Shown here piece by piece: positions 7,977 through 14,941 of a DNA stretch of 64,000 bases; the stretch's first letter is position 1; each line of letters starts with the position of its first letter. Source of the DNA: an uncultured Pelagibacteraceae bacterium. Lineage in GTDB: Bacteria; Pseudomonadota; Alphaproteobacteria; Pelagibacterales; Pelagibacteraceae. A model generated the notes under the pieces. The model did no database searches. It was not told where the DNA came from and was given only the letters and a program-made list of their open reading frames with translations. Location: NCBI GenBank assembly GCA_902615445.1, contig CACMOQ010000005.1, positions 1 to 64,000 on the forward strand, read 5' to 3'. The translations under genes were made by a program, and so were the position numbers.

Positions 7977-9068
7977 TTATTTTTTAAGCTGTTTATTTCT
8001 CTCAACAAAACTCTCTACGTTCTCTGTCAGCACAGCTTTTTCAACTTGCTCGGGATCTTTAATATTTTCTAAAGTTCTAGTAATTGATCTAGCATCAGTT
8101 CCAAACTTATCAACTACATTCATGGCTTCTTCTAGCTTTTTTCTTAAAACTATAACGTTGTCAAAATGCTTAGCAAACCTCGTACTAATTGTTTTTAAGT
8201 GGTTATAAATTTCTGTAGCACCCTTTTGAACCTTAAGAGATTGAAATCCCATGTGTAAAGATTGTAAATAAGCTGAAAGAGTATTAGGGCCACAAATTAC
8301 TATTTTATATTTTTTCATTAATTCTTGGGTTAGTAATTCTTTGGTACTTGGATCTTGGTAATCAGTTAGTTCTTTATAAAGACTTTCTGTAGGGGCATAT
8401 ACAATGGCAAAATCAGTTGTTTTTGGTGGAAAAATATATTTTTCCATCACACTTTTTGCTTTGGCTTTAAATGCACTCGCCAATTTTGTTCTAGCATCTG
8501 CAACTGCTTTTTTATCATCAGCATCATATGCATCTGTAATCGCTTTAAATTTTTCTACTGGAAAATGGGAGTCTACTGGAACTAAAACATCTCCTTGAAG
8601 CTTAATTGCAAATTCTACATTTTCATTAGTATCATCTTTCATTTTAACGTTAATCATGAATTGAGATACTGGAAGTAAATCTTTTATTAAAGCATCTAAA
8701 GAATACTCAGCTAAAGTTCCATATTTTTTGACCCCTGCTAAAATTTTAGTAATTCCTTCTTGACTTTGATTTAAGAGCTTTACTTGTTCATTAAAATTAC
8801 CAACCTTCTCATCAACTTTAGTAAGTGCCTCGGTCATATCCTTTGTAACACCAGTTGATAAAGAGTTAAATGAGGTAGACATCGAACTCAAGGATGTATT
8901 GATTGTAGAGTTTAAGCTATCTTTTAGTCTAATAATTTCCGCATTCAAATTTGCTATTTCATTAGTCTCATCAACTCTGTTCACTTTCTTGAACTTTATA
9001 TTTAAATACAAAATAGCCAGGATTGCTCCGAACATTAAAATCAAAATTATTAATAAAATTGTGTCCAT
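7977..9068 (-). CDS. rmuC: RmuC family DNA-recombination protein
   Basis: RmuC limits short inverted-repeat recombination in E. coli and is predicted to have a restriction-nuclease-like core. 363 aa, shorter than E. coli RmuC (about 475). N-terminal membrane helix TILLIILILMFGAILAILYL, a long helical or coiled-coil region to about residue 115, then the RmuC core (VDSHFPVEKFKAI, DFAIVYAPTESLY, KYKIVICGPNTLSAYL). It heads the run rmuC - nuclease - ExoI - trxA. Membrane-anchored coiled coil in front of a nuclease-like domain is the family's layout. Confidence 0.9.
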   Translation of the reverse strand: MDTILLIILILMFGAILAILYLNIKFKKVNRVDETNEIANLNAEIIRLKDSLNSTINTSLSSMSTSFNSLSTGVTKDMTEALTKVDEKVGNFNEQVKLLNQSQEGITKILAGVKKYGTLAEYSLDALIKDLLPVSQFMINVKMKDDTNENVEFAIKLQGDVLVPVDSHFPVEKFKAITDAYDADDKKAVADARTKLASAFKAKAKSVMEKYIFPPKTTDFAIVYAPTESLYKELTDYQDPSTKELLTQELMKKYKIVICGPNTLSAYLQSLHMGFQSLKVQKGATEIYNHLKTISTRFAKHFDNVIVLRKKLEEAMNVVDKFGTDARSITRTLENIKDPEQVEKAVLTENVESFVERNKQLKK

Positions 9069-9098
9069 GATTCGTAACTTGTATTATAAGGGATTTTT

Positions 9099-9230
9099 AT
9101 GGAATTATATCTTATTTTGAAAATTATTTTTGGAGTCGGAGTTCTAATAACTACTTATGCAATAATAAGAAATTTAGACATCATCAAAATTATTCTCATA
9201 TACTTTAAGGATAAATTACTTGGAAAGTAA
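9099..9230 (+). CDS. small hydrophobic protein, 43 aa
   Basis: ATG at 9099 with a good Shine-Dalgarno-like AAGGGA about 6 nt upstream, running to TAA at 9228-9230. The product MELYLILKIIFGVGVLITTY... is one hydrophobic helix (about residues 3-23) followed by a second hydrophobic stretch and a basic tail. It lies between rmuC and hisG, divergent from the former and overlapping the hisG end by 15 nt. I do not recognise a family. The ribosome-binding site and the fit to the gap favour a real gene, but chance is possible at this AT content. Confidence 0.45.
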   Translation: MELYLILKIIFGVGVLITTYAIIRNLDIIKIILIYFKDKLLGK

Positions 9231-9902
9231 TTTAACAAAGTTTTTTAAACCTTTTTTTTTACTATTTTTTTTTGAAGTAAAAATACAAGCTTGAGATTTT
9301 AAGATTTCTCCATCTTTCAACATACGTAAGTTATTCGCCCTAAGAGTTTCACCTGTGGATGTTATGTCTGAGATTAATTCAGCTGAACCAGTAAAAGGGT
9401 ACGCCTCGGTTGCTCCTAAACTATCAATCAATTTAAATTGAGTAACACCTTTAGAAAATAAAAAATCCCTAGTTAAATTTGGATACTTAGTTGCAACTCT
9501 TAATCTTTTTTTTTTTTTATCTCTAAATTCAAATGCTATTTCTTCTAGGTCAGCTATTGTTTGAACATCGATCCAAGGATCAGGTATAGCTACAACTAAA
9601 TTAGCTTTTCCAAAATTAAGTTTTTTGATAACATTTATTTTGTTTTGAATATTTATCCCACTTTCTTTTAGTAAATCAAAACCAGAAAAACCAATATCTA
9701 AAGAACCATCTCCCAATCTTTCAATAATTTCTCTAGCGTGCAAATATAAAATTTTTACGTTTGATTTATTTTTTATTGAACCTATCAGATCTCTCTCTCC
9801 CCGCTCAGAAATAAGTTTTAATCTTTTTTTGATAAAAATTTTTAAAACATCTTTTCTTAACCGTCCCTTACTTGGTATTCCTATATTTATTAAATTTTTC
9901 AT
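9216..9902 (-). CDS. hisG: ATP phosphoribosyltransferase, short form
   Basis: First step of histidine synthesis: ATP plus PRPP to phosphoribosyl-ATP. 228 aa, the short form (HisG-S) that lacks the C-terminal regulatory domain and needs HisZ, encoded just upstream. Motifs include NIGIPSKGRL at the N-terminus, DIGFSGFDLLKESG, and the PRPP-binding DITSTGETLRAN. The start overlaps the hisZ stop by 4 nt. A run of 13 A (9506-9518 on the plus strand as T) encodes the KKKK of RDKKKKRLRV, a likely slippage site. Confidence 0.95.
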   Translation of the reverse strand: MKNLINIGIPSKGRLRKDVLKIFIKKRLKLISERGERDLIGSIKNKSNVKILYLHAREIIERLGDGSLDIGFSGFDLLKESGINIQNKINVIKKLNFGKANLVVAIPDPWIDVQTIADLEEIAFEFRDKKKKRLRVATKYPNLTRDFLFSKGVTQFKLIDSLGATEAYPFTGSAELISDITSTGETLRANNLRMLKDGEILKSQACIFTSKKNSKKKGLKNFVKLLSK

Positions 9903-10957
9903 AGTTGAGAATTTAAGTTAAGGGCTGCTCCGACTGCTGGTATCTGTTTTTTTGAACCAAGATCAGAAATTAATTTGTCATAACGACCACCATTACAACA
10001 ATTAATAATTTTCGACTTTGATTTGATGTCTATTTTAAAAACTATGCCGGTGTAATACTCCAATTCTCTACCAAAGGCGGTTGAGAAAACGACATTTAAT
10101 TTAGATATTTTGTTTTTTGATAAAGGAAAATATTTCTGATCAACAAAAAAGTTTATTTTATTTTTTTTAAAAAATTTATTTAACTCTTTTGCAGCTTTAT
10201 TTATTGGACATTTAATTTTCAAAAAATCTTTAATAATTTTCGATGTATTACTTCCTTTACTTACTCTTCTAGGATCCTTGATTTTTTTATCAAACCTTTC
10301 TAAGATTTCTCTTAGTGTTCTACCTGCAACAATAGACGATTGATCGTCCTTTAACATTTTTAAATATCGTCTTTTATCAACTTCAACAATAGTTGGATCT
10401 ACATCAGAATTTGTTTCTAATCTTTTTAATAAATCACTGAAATATTCCTTGCGCCAAAAATGTCTTGTAAGTCTTAATTTCCATCTCTTTGGTATATCTA
10501 ATTTTGCTATTAGGAGATTAAAAATCTCTACATTGCCAATAGTTAGAGTGCCTGTAGAGTATTTTAGATTTTTAAGTGATTTTAGTGATGTATTTATTAT
10601 TTCTTTGTCGTCATTTTTTTCATCTTTTGATCCTATAATCTCGAAACCAACTTGATTTCGAATTATAGAATCCTTTTTATTTTGAGATTTTCTATAAGCC
10701 TGTCCACTATAAAATATTTTTTCTTTACCCTTTAAATTGTTCTCTAAATATCTAAGACAAGACGCAATAGTAAGGTCAGGTCTCAAACATAATTCATTAC
10801 CTGTCTGATCTGTAAATGAGAAAATAAATTTTCTAAAACTTTCACCAGATCTTTGAACTATATGATTAGTATCAATAACCGATGGTAATTCAATATATTT
10901 AAATCCTTTAGACTGAACTGATCTAAGGATTTTGTTAGATAAATTTTTTGATTTCAT
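9899..10957 (-). CDS. hisZ: ATP phosphoribosyltransferase regulatory subunit HisZ
   Basis: HisZ is a histidyl-tRNA-synthetase paralogue lacking the anticodon-binding domain; it forms a hetero-octamer with short HisG and gives it activity and feedback inhibition by histidine. 352 aa. Class II core elements are recognisable (LCLRPDLTIASCLRYL, IFYSGQAYRKS, GRELEYYTGIVFKI, NCCNGGRYDKLI). It is followed directly by hisG, and its start lies 23 nt inside the end of hisS, so hisS-hisZ-hisG should be one transcript. Pairing with short HisG argues against a second HisRS. Confidence 0.92.
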   Translation of the reverse strand: MKSKNLSNKILRSVQSKGFKYIELPSVIDTNHIVQRSGESFRKFIFSFTDQTGNELCLRPDLTIASCLRYLENNLKGKEKIFYSGQAYRKSQNKKDSIIRNQVGFEIIGSKDEKNDDKEIINTSLKSLKNLKYSTGTLTIGNVEIFNLLIAKLDIPKRWKLRLTRHFWRKEYFSDLLKRLETNSDVDPTIVEVDKRRYLKMLKDDQSSIVAGRTLREILERFDKKIKDPRRVSKGSNTSKIIKDFLKIKCPINKAAKELNKFFKKNKINFFVDQKYFPLSKNKISKLNVVFSTAFGRELEYYTGIVFKIDIKSKSKIINCCNGGRYDKLISDLGSKKQIPAVGAALNLNSQL

Positions 10958-12332
10958 TTATTAAATTTTCTTTTGAAAATGTAATTTGGTTATTCTCCCC
11001 TTTTGCCCCAAGTAGATTTTTTAATGTTATTTTATTATCTTTAAATTCATTCTCGCCGCAGATGACTGCAACTGGGCATTTTCTTTTATTCGCATAAGTA
11101 AGTTGCTTACCTAGATTTTTTTTACTATCCAAAAATATTTCAGAATTGATATCATTTTTTCTTAAATTATCTAAAATTTCGTAATAATTTTTTAAATATT
11201 TTTTATCCATTACACAAATAATAACTGGATTTTGTGTATCAACTTCTATTTGATTTAATTGCATCATTGCAAATAGCAATCTATCAACGCCAATACTTAC
11301 ACCTGTCCCTGGAATATCTACTCCCTTAAATCTTGAAATTAATTTATTATACTGTCCACCTGAGCAAATACTTCCAATATCAACTTTCTTACCCTTAATA
11401 TTTTTTGCTTTAAAATTTAGATTGGTTTCAACACAAAACCCATCGTAATAATCTAAACCTCTAACTATCGTAAAATTGGTTTTTACTTGATCGGAGTAAT
11501 TTCCAAAGTTTAAAACATCAAATAATTCCTCTAATTCTTTAATGCCCTCTTGGGTAACAGGATTTTTAAAATTTTCTTTAAGTTCCTTTAAAGCTTTAAT
11601 CTTTAAAAAATTTAAGATTTTTGAAGCTTGCACATCACTTAGGTTTGCTCCTTTTGTTATAGCTCCACTTTTATCTTTTCTCTCTTTTTTCAATAATTCT
11701 TCAACACCTTTTAAACCAAACCCAGGTTTATCAAGTTTATCTATAGCTCTCATTACTTTGATTTGTTTATCTTTTTCAATTTTCAAATCCTCAATTATAC
11801 CTTGAACAATTTTTCTATTACTAACATTAATAGTAAACTGGTCTTTTTTTAAACCACAATCTATTAAAGTATTTGAGATCAAATTACACAACTCGGCATT
11901 TGCTTGTGCTGGATTAACGTTTCCAACTATATCACAATCTGCTTGAGTAAATTCTCTGTACCTGGCATTTCCAGATTTTTCATTTCTGAATACGTTTTGT
12001 ATTGCATATCTTTTATATACTGAAGGAAGCTCTTGACTATTCTGCGCAACAAATCTAGCAAGTGGACTTGATAAATCATATCTTAAAGTAATATTCTTTT
12101 CACCATCGTTAAATGTAAAAACATCAGACATAGGATTGGCGTCATCCTCTGCAAGAAAGGATCCAATATTTTCACTTATTTCAAATGACGGAGTTTCTAA
12201 GGGGTCAAACCCATATTTAATAAAATTTTTCTCAATGACCTTTAAGAGTCTCTTTTTGAGAATTAATTTTCTATTCCATCTATCTTCAAATCCTGAAGGT
12301 AATCCAGGAATTAATTTATTTTCTTTATTCAT
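10935..12332 (-). CDS. hisS: histidyl-tRNA synthetase, eukaryotic-like type
   Basis: Charges tRNA-His. 465 aa from the ATG at 12332; the frame stays open to 12380 but that part is the tRNA-His gene. Starting at 12332 gives the family start LIPGLPSGFEDR. Motif 2 has LRYDLSSPLARFVA and NARYREFTQADCDIVG, resembling eukaryotic HisRS (LRYDLTVPFARYLA, RYREFYQCDFDIAG) rather than the bacterial RPQKGRYRQFHQ type. Motif 3 includes GTGVSIGVDRLL; a C-terminal anticodon-binding domain starts near residue 370. The eukaryotic-like type is known from alphaproteobacteria whose tRNA-His carries A73, as the tRNA gene 4 nt upstream does. Confidence 0.94.
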   Translation of the reverse strand: MNKENKLIPGLPSGFEDRWNRKLILKKRLLKVIEKNFIKYGFDPLETPSFEISENIGSFLAEDDANPMSDVFTFNDGEKNITLRYDLSSPLARFVAQNSQELPSVYKRYAIQNVFRNEKSGNARYREFTQADCDIVGNVNPAQANAELCNLISNTLIDCGLKKDQFTINVSNRKIVQGIIEDLKIEKDKQIKVMRAIDKLDKPGFGLKGVEELLKKERKDKSGAITKGANLSDVQASKILNFLKIKALKELKENFKNPVTQEGIKELEELFDVLNFGNYSDQVKTNFTIVRGLDYYDGFCVETNLNFKAKNIKGKKVDIGSICSGGQYNKLISRFKGVDIPGTGVSIGVDRLLFAMMQLNQIEVDTQNPVIICVMDKKYLKNYYEILDNLRKNDINSEIFLDSKKNLGKQLTYANKRKCPVAVICGENEFKDNKITLKNLLGAKGENNQITFSKENLINEIKKFI

Positions 12333-12336
12333 TTTT

Positions 12337-12410
12337 TGGTACCTTGAGTAGGTTACGCTCCTACGACTTCGGATCCACAAACCGACGTGATACTATTTCA
12401 CCATCAAGGC
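12337..12410 (-). tRNA. tRNA-His(GTG) with non-canonical elbow and A73
   Basis: 74 nt with encoded CCA. Acceptor GCCTTGA/TCAAGGT (G1-U72 wobble), D stem GTGA/TCAC, anticodon stem TCGGT/TCCGA (31-39 U-U mismatch), loop TTGTGGA with anticodon GTG at 12376-12378, variable loop AGTC, T stem GTAGG/CCTAC. A73 with no G-1 (the base before G1 is T) is the derived alphaproteobacterial identity rule. The D loop AATAGTA has A18-G19 instead of GG. The T loop AGCGTAA departs from TTCRANN at 54, 55 and 58: G55, with A54-U58 in place of U54-A58. All stems are intact, so decay is less likely than a remodelled elbow. hisS starts 4 nt after CCA. Confidence 0.8.
12342..12345 (-). promoter_or_regulatory. Shine-Dalgarno-like AAGG of hisS inside the tRNA-His acceptor stem
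   Basis: Read on the minus strand, AAGG belongs to the 3' acceptor strand TCAAGGT of tRNA-His and ends 9 nt before the hisS ATG. Only CCA-AAAA separates the tRNA body from the ATG, so no other purine-rich site is possible unless hisS is read leaderless. Folding of the tRNA would hide this site and 3'-end processing would remove it from the hisS message. That the ribosome uses it is an inference. Confidence 0.4.
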
Positions 12411-12623
12411 ATATCCTTTTTAGTTTTATCTTATTTTTTTGTTATTTAAAATTATAATATAAATGATTATTCGCTAGCTTTAGCCAGCATGGAAATGAGA
12501 GTGCGCAACTCTGTTAGTTCCTCTGAGAGTTTTTCTAAGAGTACCTTTGTAAAGCAGATAGTTATTTTTATTTTTATTAATCATTAAGAGCTATTTAGAC
12601 AATAATTTAAATTAAGCAAGCAT
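12411..12623. other. 213-nt gap with a GC-richer block, two hairpins and opposed mini-ORFs
   Basis: The gap between the cspA-side terminator and tRNA-His should contain the promoter of tRNA-His-hisS-hisZ-hisG. Positions 12473-12560 are visibly less AT-rich than the flanks. They hold hairpins at 12473-12488 (GCTAGC/GCCAGC arms, loop TTTA) and 12498-12512 (AGAGT/ACTCT, loop GCGCA). Overlapping reading frames exist on both strands: minus 12480-12584 (34 aa, MINKNKNNYLLYKGTLRKTL..., ending HSHFHAG) and plus 12489-12587 (32 aa, MEMRVRNSVSSSESF...). Neither has a clear ribosome-binding site. A small RNA, a leader or a short peptide gene are all possible; I recognise none. Confidence 0.4.
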
Positions 12624-12661
12624 AAAAAAGACGTTTACCTATTTGATAGATAAACGTCTTT
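12624..12661 (-). terminator. Rho-independent terminator after the cold-shock gene
   Basis: An 11-bp stem (AAAGACGTTTA, 12627-12637, with TAAACGTCTTT, 12651-12661) and a 13-nt loop, followed on the minus strand by a U run from the A tract at 12624-12629. It sits 12 nt past the cspA-family stop codon and should end the long murA-hisD-infA-tRNA-Phe-csp transcript. It is the only classical terminator I can find in the window. Confidence 0.85.
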
Positions 12662-12672
12662 AAATTTTGAAA

Positions 12673-12885
12673 TTAATCTAACTTTTTCAAGTTTACCGCC
12701 GAAGGGCCTTTAGGGCCATCCTCTAAAGTAAATTCTAATTTATCAGACTCTTGAAGGTCCTTTAGGCCTGCAGCTTTTACTGCAGTAATATGCACAAATG
12801 CATCTTTTTCTTTGTCTTCTCTTTCAATGAATCCAAATCCTTTACGAAAATTGAACCATTTTACTGTTCCCTTTAATGTACTCAT
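12673..12885 (-). CDS. cspA: cold-shock domain protein
   Basis: Single-stranded nucleic-acid-binding OB-fold protein, an RNA chaperone. 70 aa, the full length of a single CSD. RNP1 is KGFGFI (residues 15-20), RNP2 is DAFVHI (28-33), and GTVKWFN starts strand 1. A 76-nt gap separates it from tRNA-Phe, so it may have its own promoter and 5' leader. A strong terminator follows. The symbol is generic for the family. Confidence 0.95.
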   Translation of the reverse strand: MSTLKGTVKWFNFRKGFGFIEREDKEKDAFVHITAVKAAGLKDLQESDKLEFTLEDGPKGPSAVNLKKLD

Positions 12886-12961
12886 CTTATTTTCTTGTCC
12901 TTTTATTATTTATTATTCATTTAAATTAGATTTTTTTAAATTTAATTTCAAGATGTTTTGA

Positions 12962-13036
12962 TGGTGCCTCGGGAAGGATTCGCACCTCCGACACAAGCCT
13001 TTTCAGGGCTCTGCTCTACTCCTGAGCTACCGAGGC
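12962..13036 (-). tRNA. tRNA-Phe(GAA) with A18 and G55
   Basis: 75 nt with encoded CCA. Acceptor GCCTCGG/CCGAGGC, D stem GCTC/GAGC, anticodon stem GAGCC/GGCTT, loop CTGAAAA with anticodon GAA, variable loop GTGTC, T stem GGAGG/CCTTC. All stems pair well. The D loop AGGAGTA has A18-G19 where GG is expected. The T loop TGCGAAT has G at position 55 instead of U (pseudouridine in normal tRNAs), the only T-loop change. It starts 5 nt after the infA stop codon, so it is probably released from the infA transcript by RNase P. Confidence 0.93.
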
Positions 13037-13041
13037 AAAAT

Positions 13042-13257
13042 TTAACCTCTAAAAATTATTCTACCTTTCGTAAGATCATAAGGCGTCATTTCTACTGTAA
13101 CGTTATCACCTTGTAATACTCTAATTCTATTTTTTCTCAACTTACCTGCGGTATGAGCTGTAACAATATGACCATTTTCTAGTTGAACTCTAAACATAGC
13201 ATTTGGTAATAAATCGGTTACTTTACCTTTGAATTCAAGTAAATCTTGTTTCGACAA
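13042..13257 (-). CDS. infA: translation initiation factor IF-1
   Basis: S1/OB-fold protein that occupies the ribosomal A site during initiation. 71 aa, exactly the family length, with [37 protein letters not shown] and the C-terminal [11 protein letters not shown]. It lies 2 nt after hisD and 5 nt before tRNA-Phe. Many alphaproteobacteria have further genes between hisD and infA; here they are missing. Confidence 0.97.
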   Translation of the reverse strand: MSKQDLLEFKGKVTDLLPNAMFRVQLENGHIVTAHTAGKLRKNRIRVLQGDNVTVEMTPYDLTKGRIIFRG

Positions 13258-13259
13258 AT

Positions 13260-14543
13260 CTATTTTCTCCTAATTCTTTTTTTTACAGATTGAGCATGAG
13301 CTTGCAACCCTTCATAATTTGCAAGAGTTATAACTGATGGTCCAAGACTTTCAATACCCTTTTTTGATATATTTATATAAGAAATTCTTTTACAAAATTC
13401 ATTTACACTAATACCGCTTGAATATTTTGCAGAAGCATTAGTGGGTAAAATATGATTTGAACCTATATTATAGTCTGTCATAGCCATTACCGCATATTTT
13501 CCTAAACAAATGGAACCAGAATTTTTTATTTTTGGAATTAATGATTTATATTTTTTAAGATTTAATTCTAAATGTTCTGGTGCAATTTTATTTATAACCT
13601 CAATTATTTTTTTATCAGAATTTATATACATTAAAATACCGTTACTAAATAAACTTTTTCGAGCAATGGATGACCTTGGGATATCTTTTAATTGTTTAGA
13701 AATTTCTTTTTTAACTTTTTTAATAAGTTTTTTGTCTTTAGTTATCAAAATACATTGAGCCAAAATATCATGCTCAGCTTGACCTAATAAATCACTTGCT
13801 ATCCAATCTGGATTTGAAAATTTATCAGCTACAACCATAATCTCGGATGGACCGGCCGTCATTCCTTCAATTCCAACATCTCCAAAAACCTCTTTCTTTG
13901 CTGCAGCTACGTAAGCATTACCTGGGCCAACAATCTTATTTACTTTTCTAATTTTATTAGTTCCATATGCAAGAGCTGCTATAGCAGATGGACCCCCTAT
14001 GGAGTATATTTCTTTTATGTTGCATTTTTTTGCTGCATATAAAACGGCCGGGTTTTGTCTACCCCTGTAGCCTGGATTTATCATTACTATCCTCTCAACA
14101 CCGGCTACTAGTGCAGGAATAGCATTCATTAGAACACTGGATGGATAAGAAGCTGTTGAGCCAGGCACATAAATACCTACTGACTCAATTGGTAAATATT
14201 TATACTCAAGCCTATTTTTAAGTTTATCCTTGTACGAGATATCTTTGAATTTTTGAAGAGAATGAAATTTATAAATTCTGTTATATGCAAGATCAATTGC
14301 CCTTTTTACTTTTTTATCAAGAGATGAGATTGTTTCTGAGATTTTTTTATAACTAGGTGCAATTATTGTATTTTTATTAAATCTTTTTTCGTATTTCAAA
14401 ACAGCTTTATCACCATTTTTTTTTACATCTCTTATGATCTTAATGACAGAAACTGCGCTCGATTTCACTTTATTTTTTCTTTTTAAAAGAAATAAATCAA
14501 GATCCTTATCAAAATTTTTATTCGTATAATCTAATATTTTCAT
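13260..14543 (-). CDS. hisD: histidinol dehydrogenase
   Basis: Oxidises L-histidinol to L-histidine in two NAD-dependent steps with a zinc cofactor. 427 aa, normal length. Signature [19 protein letters not shown], zinc ligands in GQAEHD and the D of [10 protein letters not shown], catalytic Glu-His in APEHLEL, and C-terminal GLQAHAQSV with the last zinc His. It shares one base with the DUF2948 gene upstream and is 2 nt from infA. It completes histidine synthesis away from the hisG-hisZ genes 4 kb downstream. Confidence 0.97.
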   Translation of the reverse strand: MKILDYTNKNFDKDLDLFLLKRKNKVKSSAVSVIKIIRDVKKNGDKAVLKYEKRFNKNTIIAPSYKKISETISSLDKKVKRAIDLAYNRIYKFHSLQKFKDISYKDKLKNRLEYKYLPIESVGIYVPGSTASYPSSVLMNAIPALVAGVERIVMINPGYRGRQNPAVLYAAKKCNIKEIYSIGGPSAIAALAYGTNKIRKVNKIVGPGNAYVAAAKKEVFGDVGIEGMTAGPSEIMVVADKFSNPDWIASDLLGQAEHDILAQCILITKDKKLIKKVKKEISKQLKDIPRSSIARKSLFSNGILMYINSDKKIIEVINKIAPEHLELNLKKYKSLIPKIKNSGSICLGKYAVMAMTDYNIGSNHILPTNASAKYSSGISVNEFCKRISYINISKKGIESLGPSVITLANYEGLQAHAQSVKKRIRRK

Positions 14544-14941
14544 TAATCTTTAATTTCATTTTGATCCTCGAGTCTTACTTCAATCGTTTCTGTGGTCAAA
14601 GTAATATAAGAATTATTATTAAAAATTAGATTAATTTCATAATCTTCTTTATTTTTCAAGTAATCTATAGCTATCAATTCTAAAACTAATTCATCATTTT
14701 TTTGATTTATATTTTTGGATTTTACCTTATCAACAAAATCAAACCTACATATACTGTTAATTCTTTTATGTTTCTGTCCTTTTTCAATTTTAGTTCTTAT
14801 AATTGATAGTAAAAAAACTTTATTTGAGGCAAGATATTTTATATCAGAAACTTTTACATGAGCCCCAGAACTATAAGCTGAAATCAATTGTAAACCCTCA
14901 TTATCAGTCGCAATTATTTGAGCTAAATACTTCTTTTCCAT
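14543..14941 (-). CDS. DUF2948 family protein
   Basis: 132 aa; function unknown. The sequence follows the DUF2948 pattern: an opening on current-position residues (ATDNEGLQLISAYSSGAHVKVSDIKYL), a central RRRAGL-type strand here ICRFDFVDKVKS, LVLELIAIDY, and an end NSYITLTTETIEVRLED. DUF2948 genes lie between murA and hisD in many alphaproteobacteria, as here, sharing single bases with both. No signal peptide or membrane segment. The family call rests on pattern and synteny. Confidence 0.8.
   Translation of the reverse strand: MEKKYLAQIIATDNEGLQLISAYSSGAHVKVSDIKYLASNKVFLLSIIRTKIEKGQKHKRINSICRFDFVDKVKSKNINQKNDELVLELIAIDYLKNKEDYEINLIFNNNSYITLTTETIEVRLEDQNEIKD

Noticed and set aside
7940..8008. 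N-terminal extension of the PD-(D/E)XK nuclease
   Set aside because: It overlaps the rmuC coding end and contributes only low-complexity hydrophobic residues; ATG 7939 is preferred, though not proven.
9899..10957. Second histidyl-tRNA synthetase
   Set aside because: It lacks the anticodon-binding domain, and it precedes short-form hisG, so it is HisZ.
12333..12380. Longer HisRS start with 16 extra N-terminal residues
   Set aside because: The extra codons lie wholly within the tRNA-His gene and do not match HisRS; the ATG at 12332 gives the family's N-terminus.
12962..13036. tRNA-Phe pseudogene
   Set aside because: All four stems pair, CCA is encoded and the anticodon loop is intact; only 18 and 55 are changed, and in the same way as in tRNA-His.
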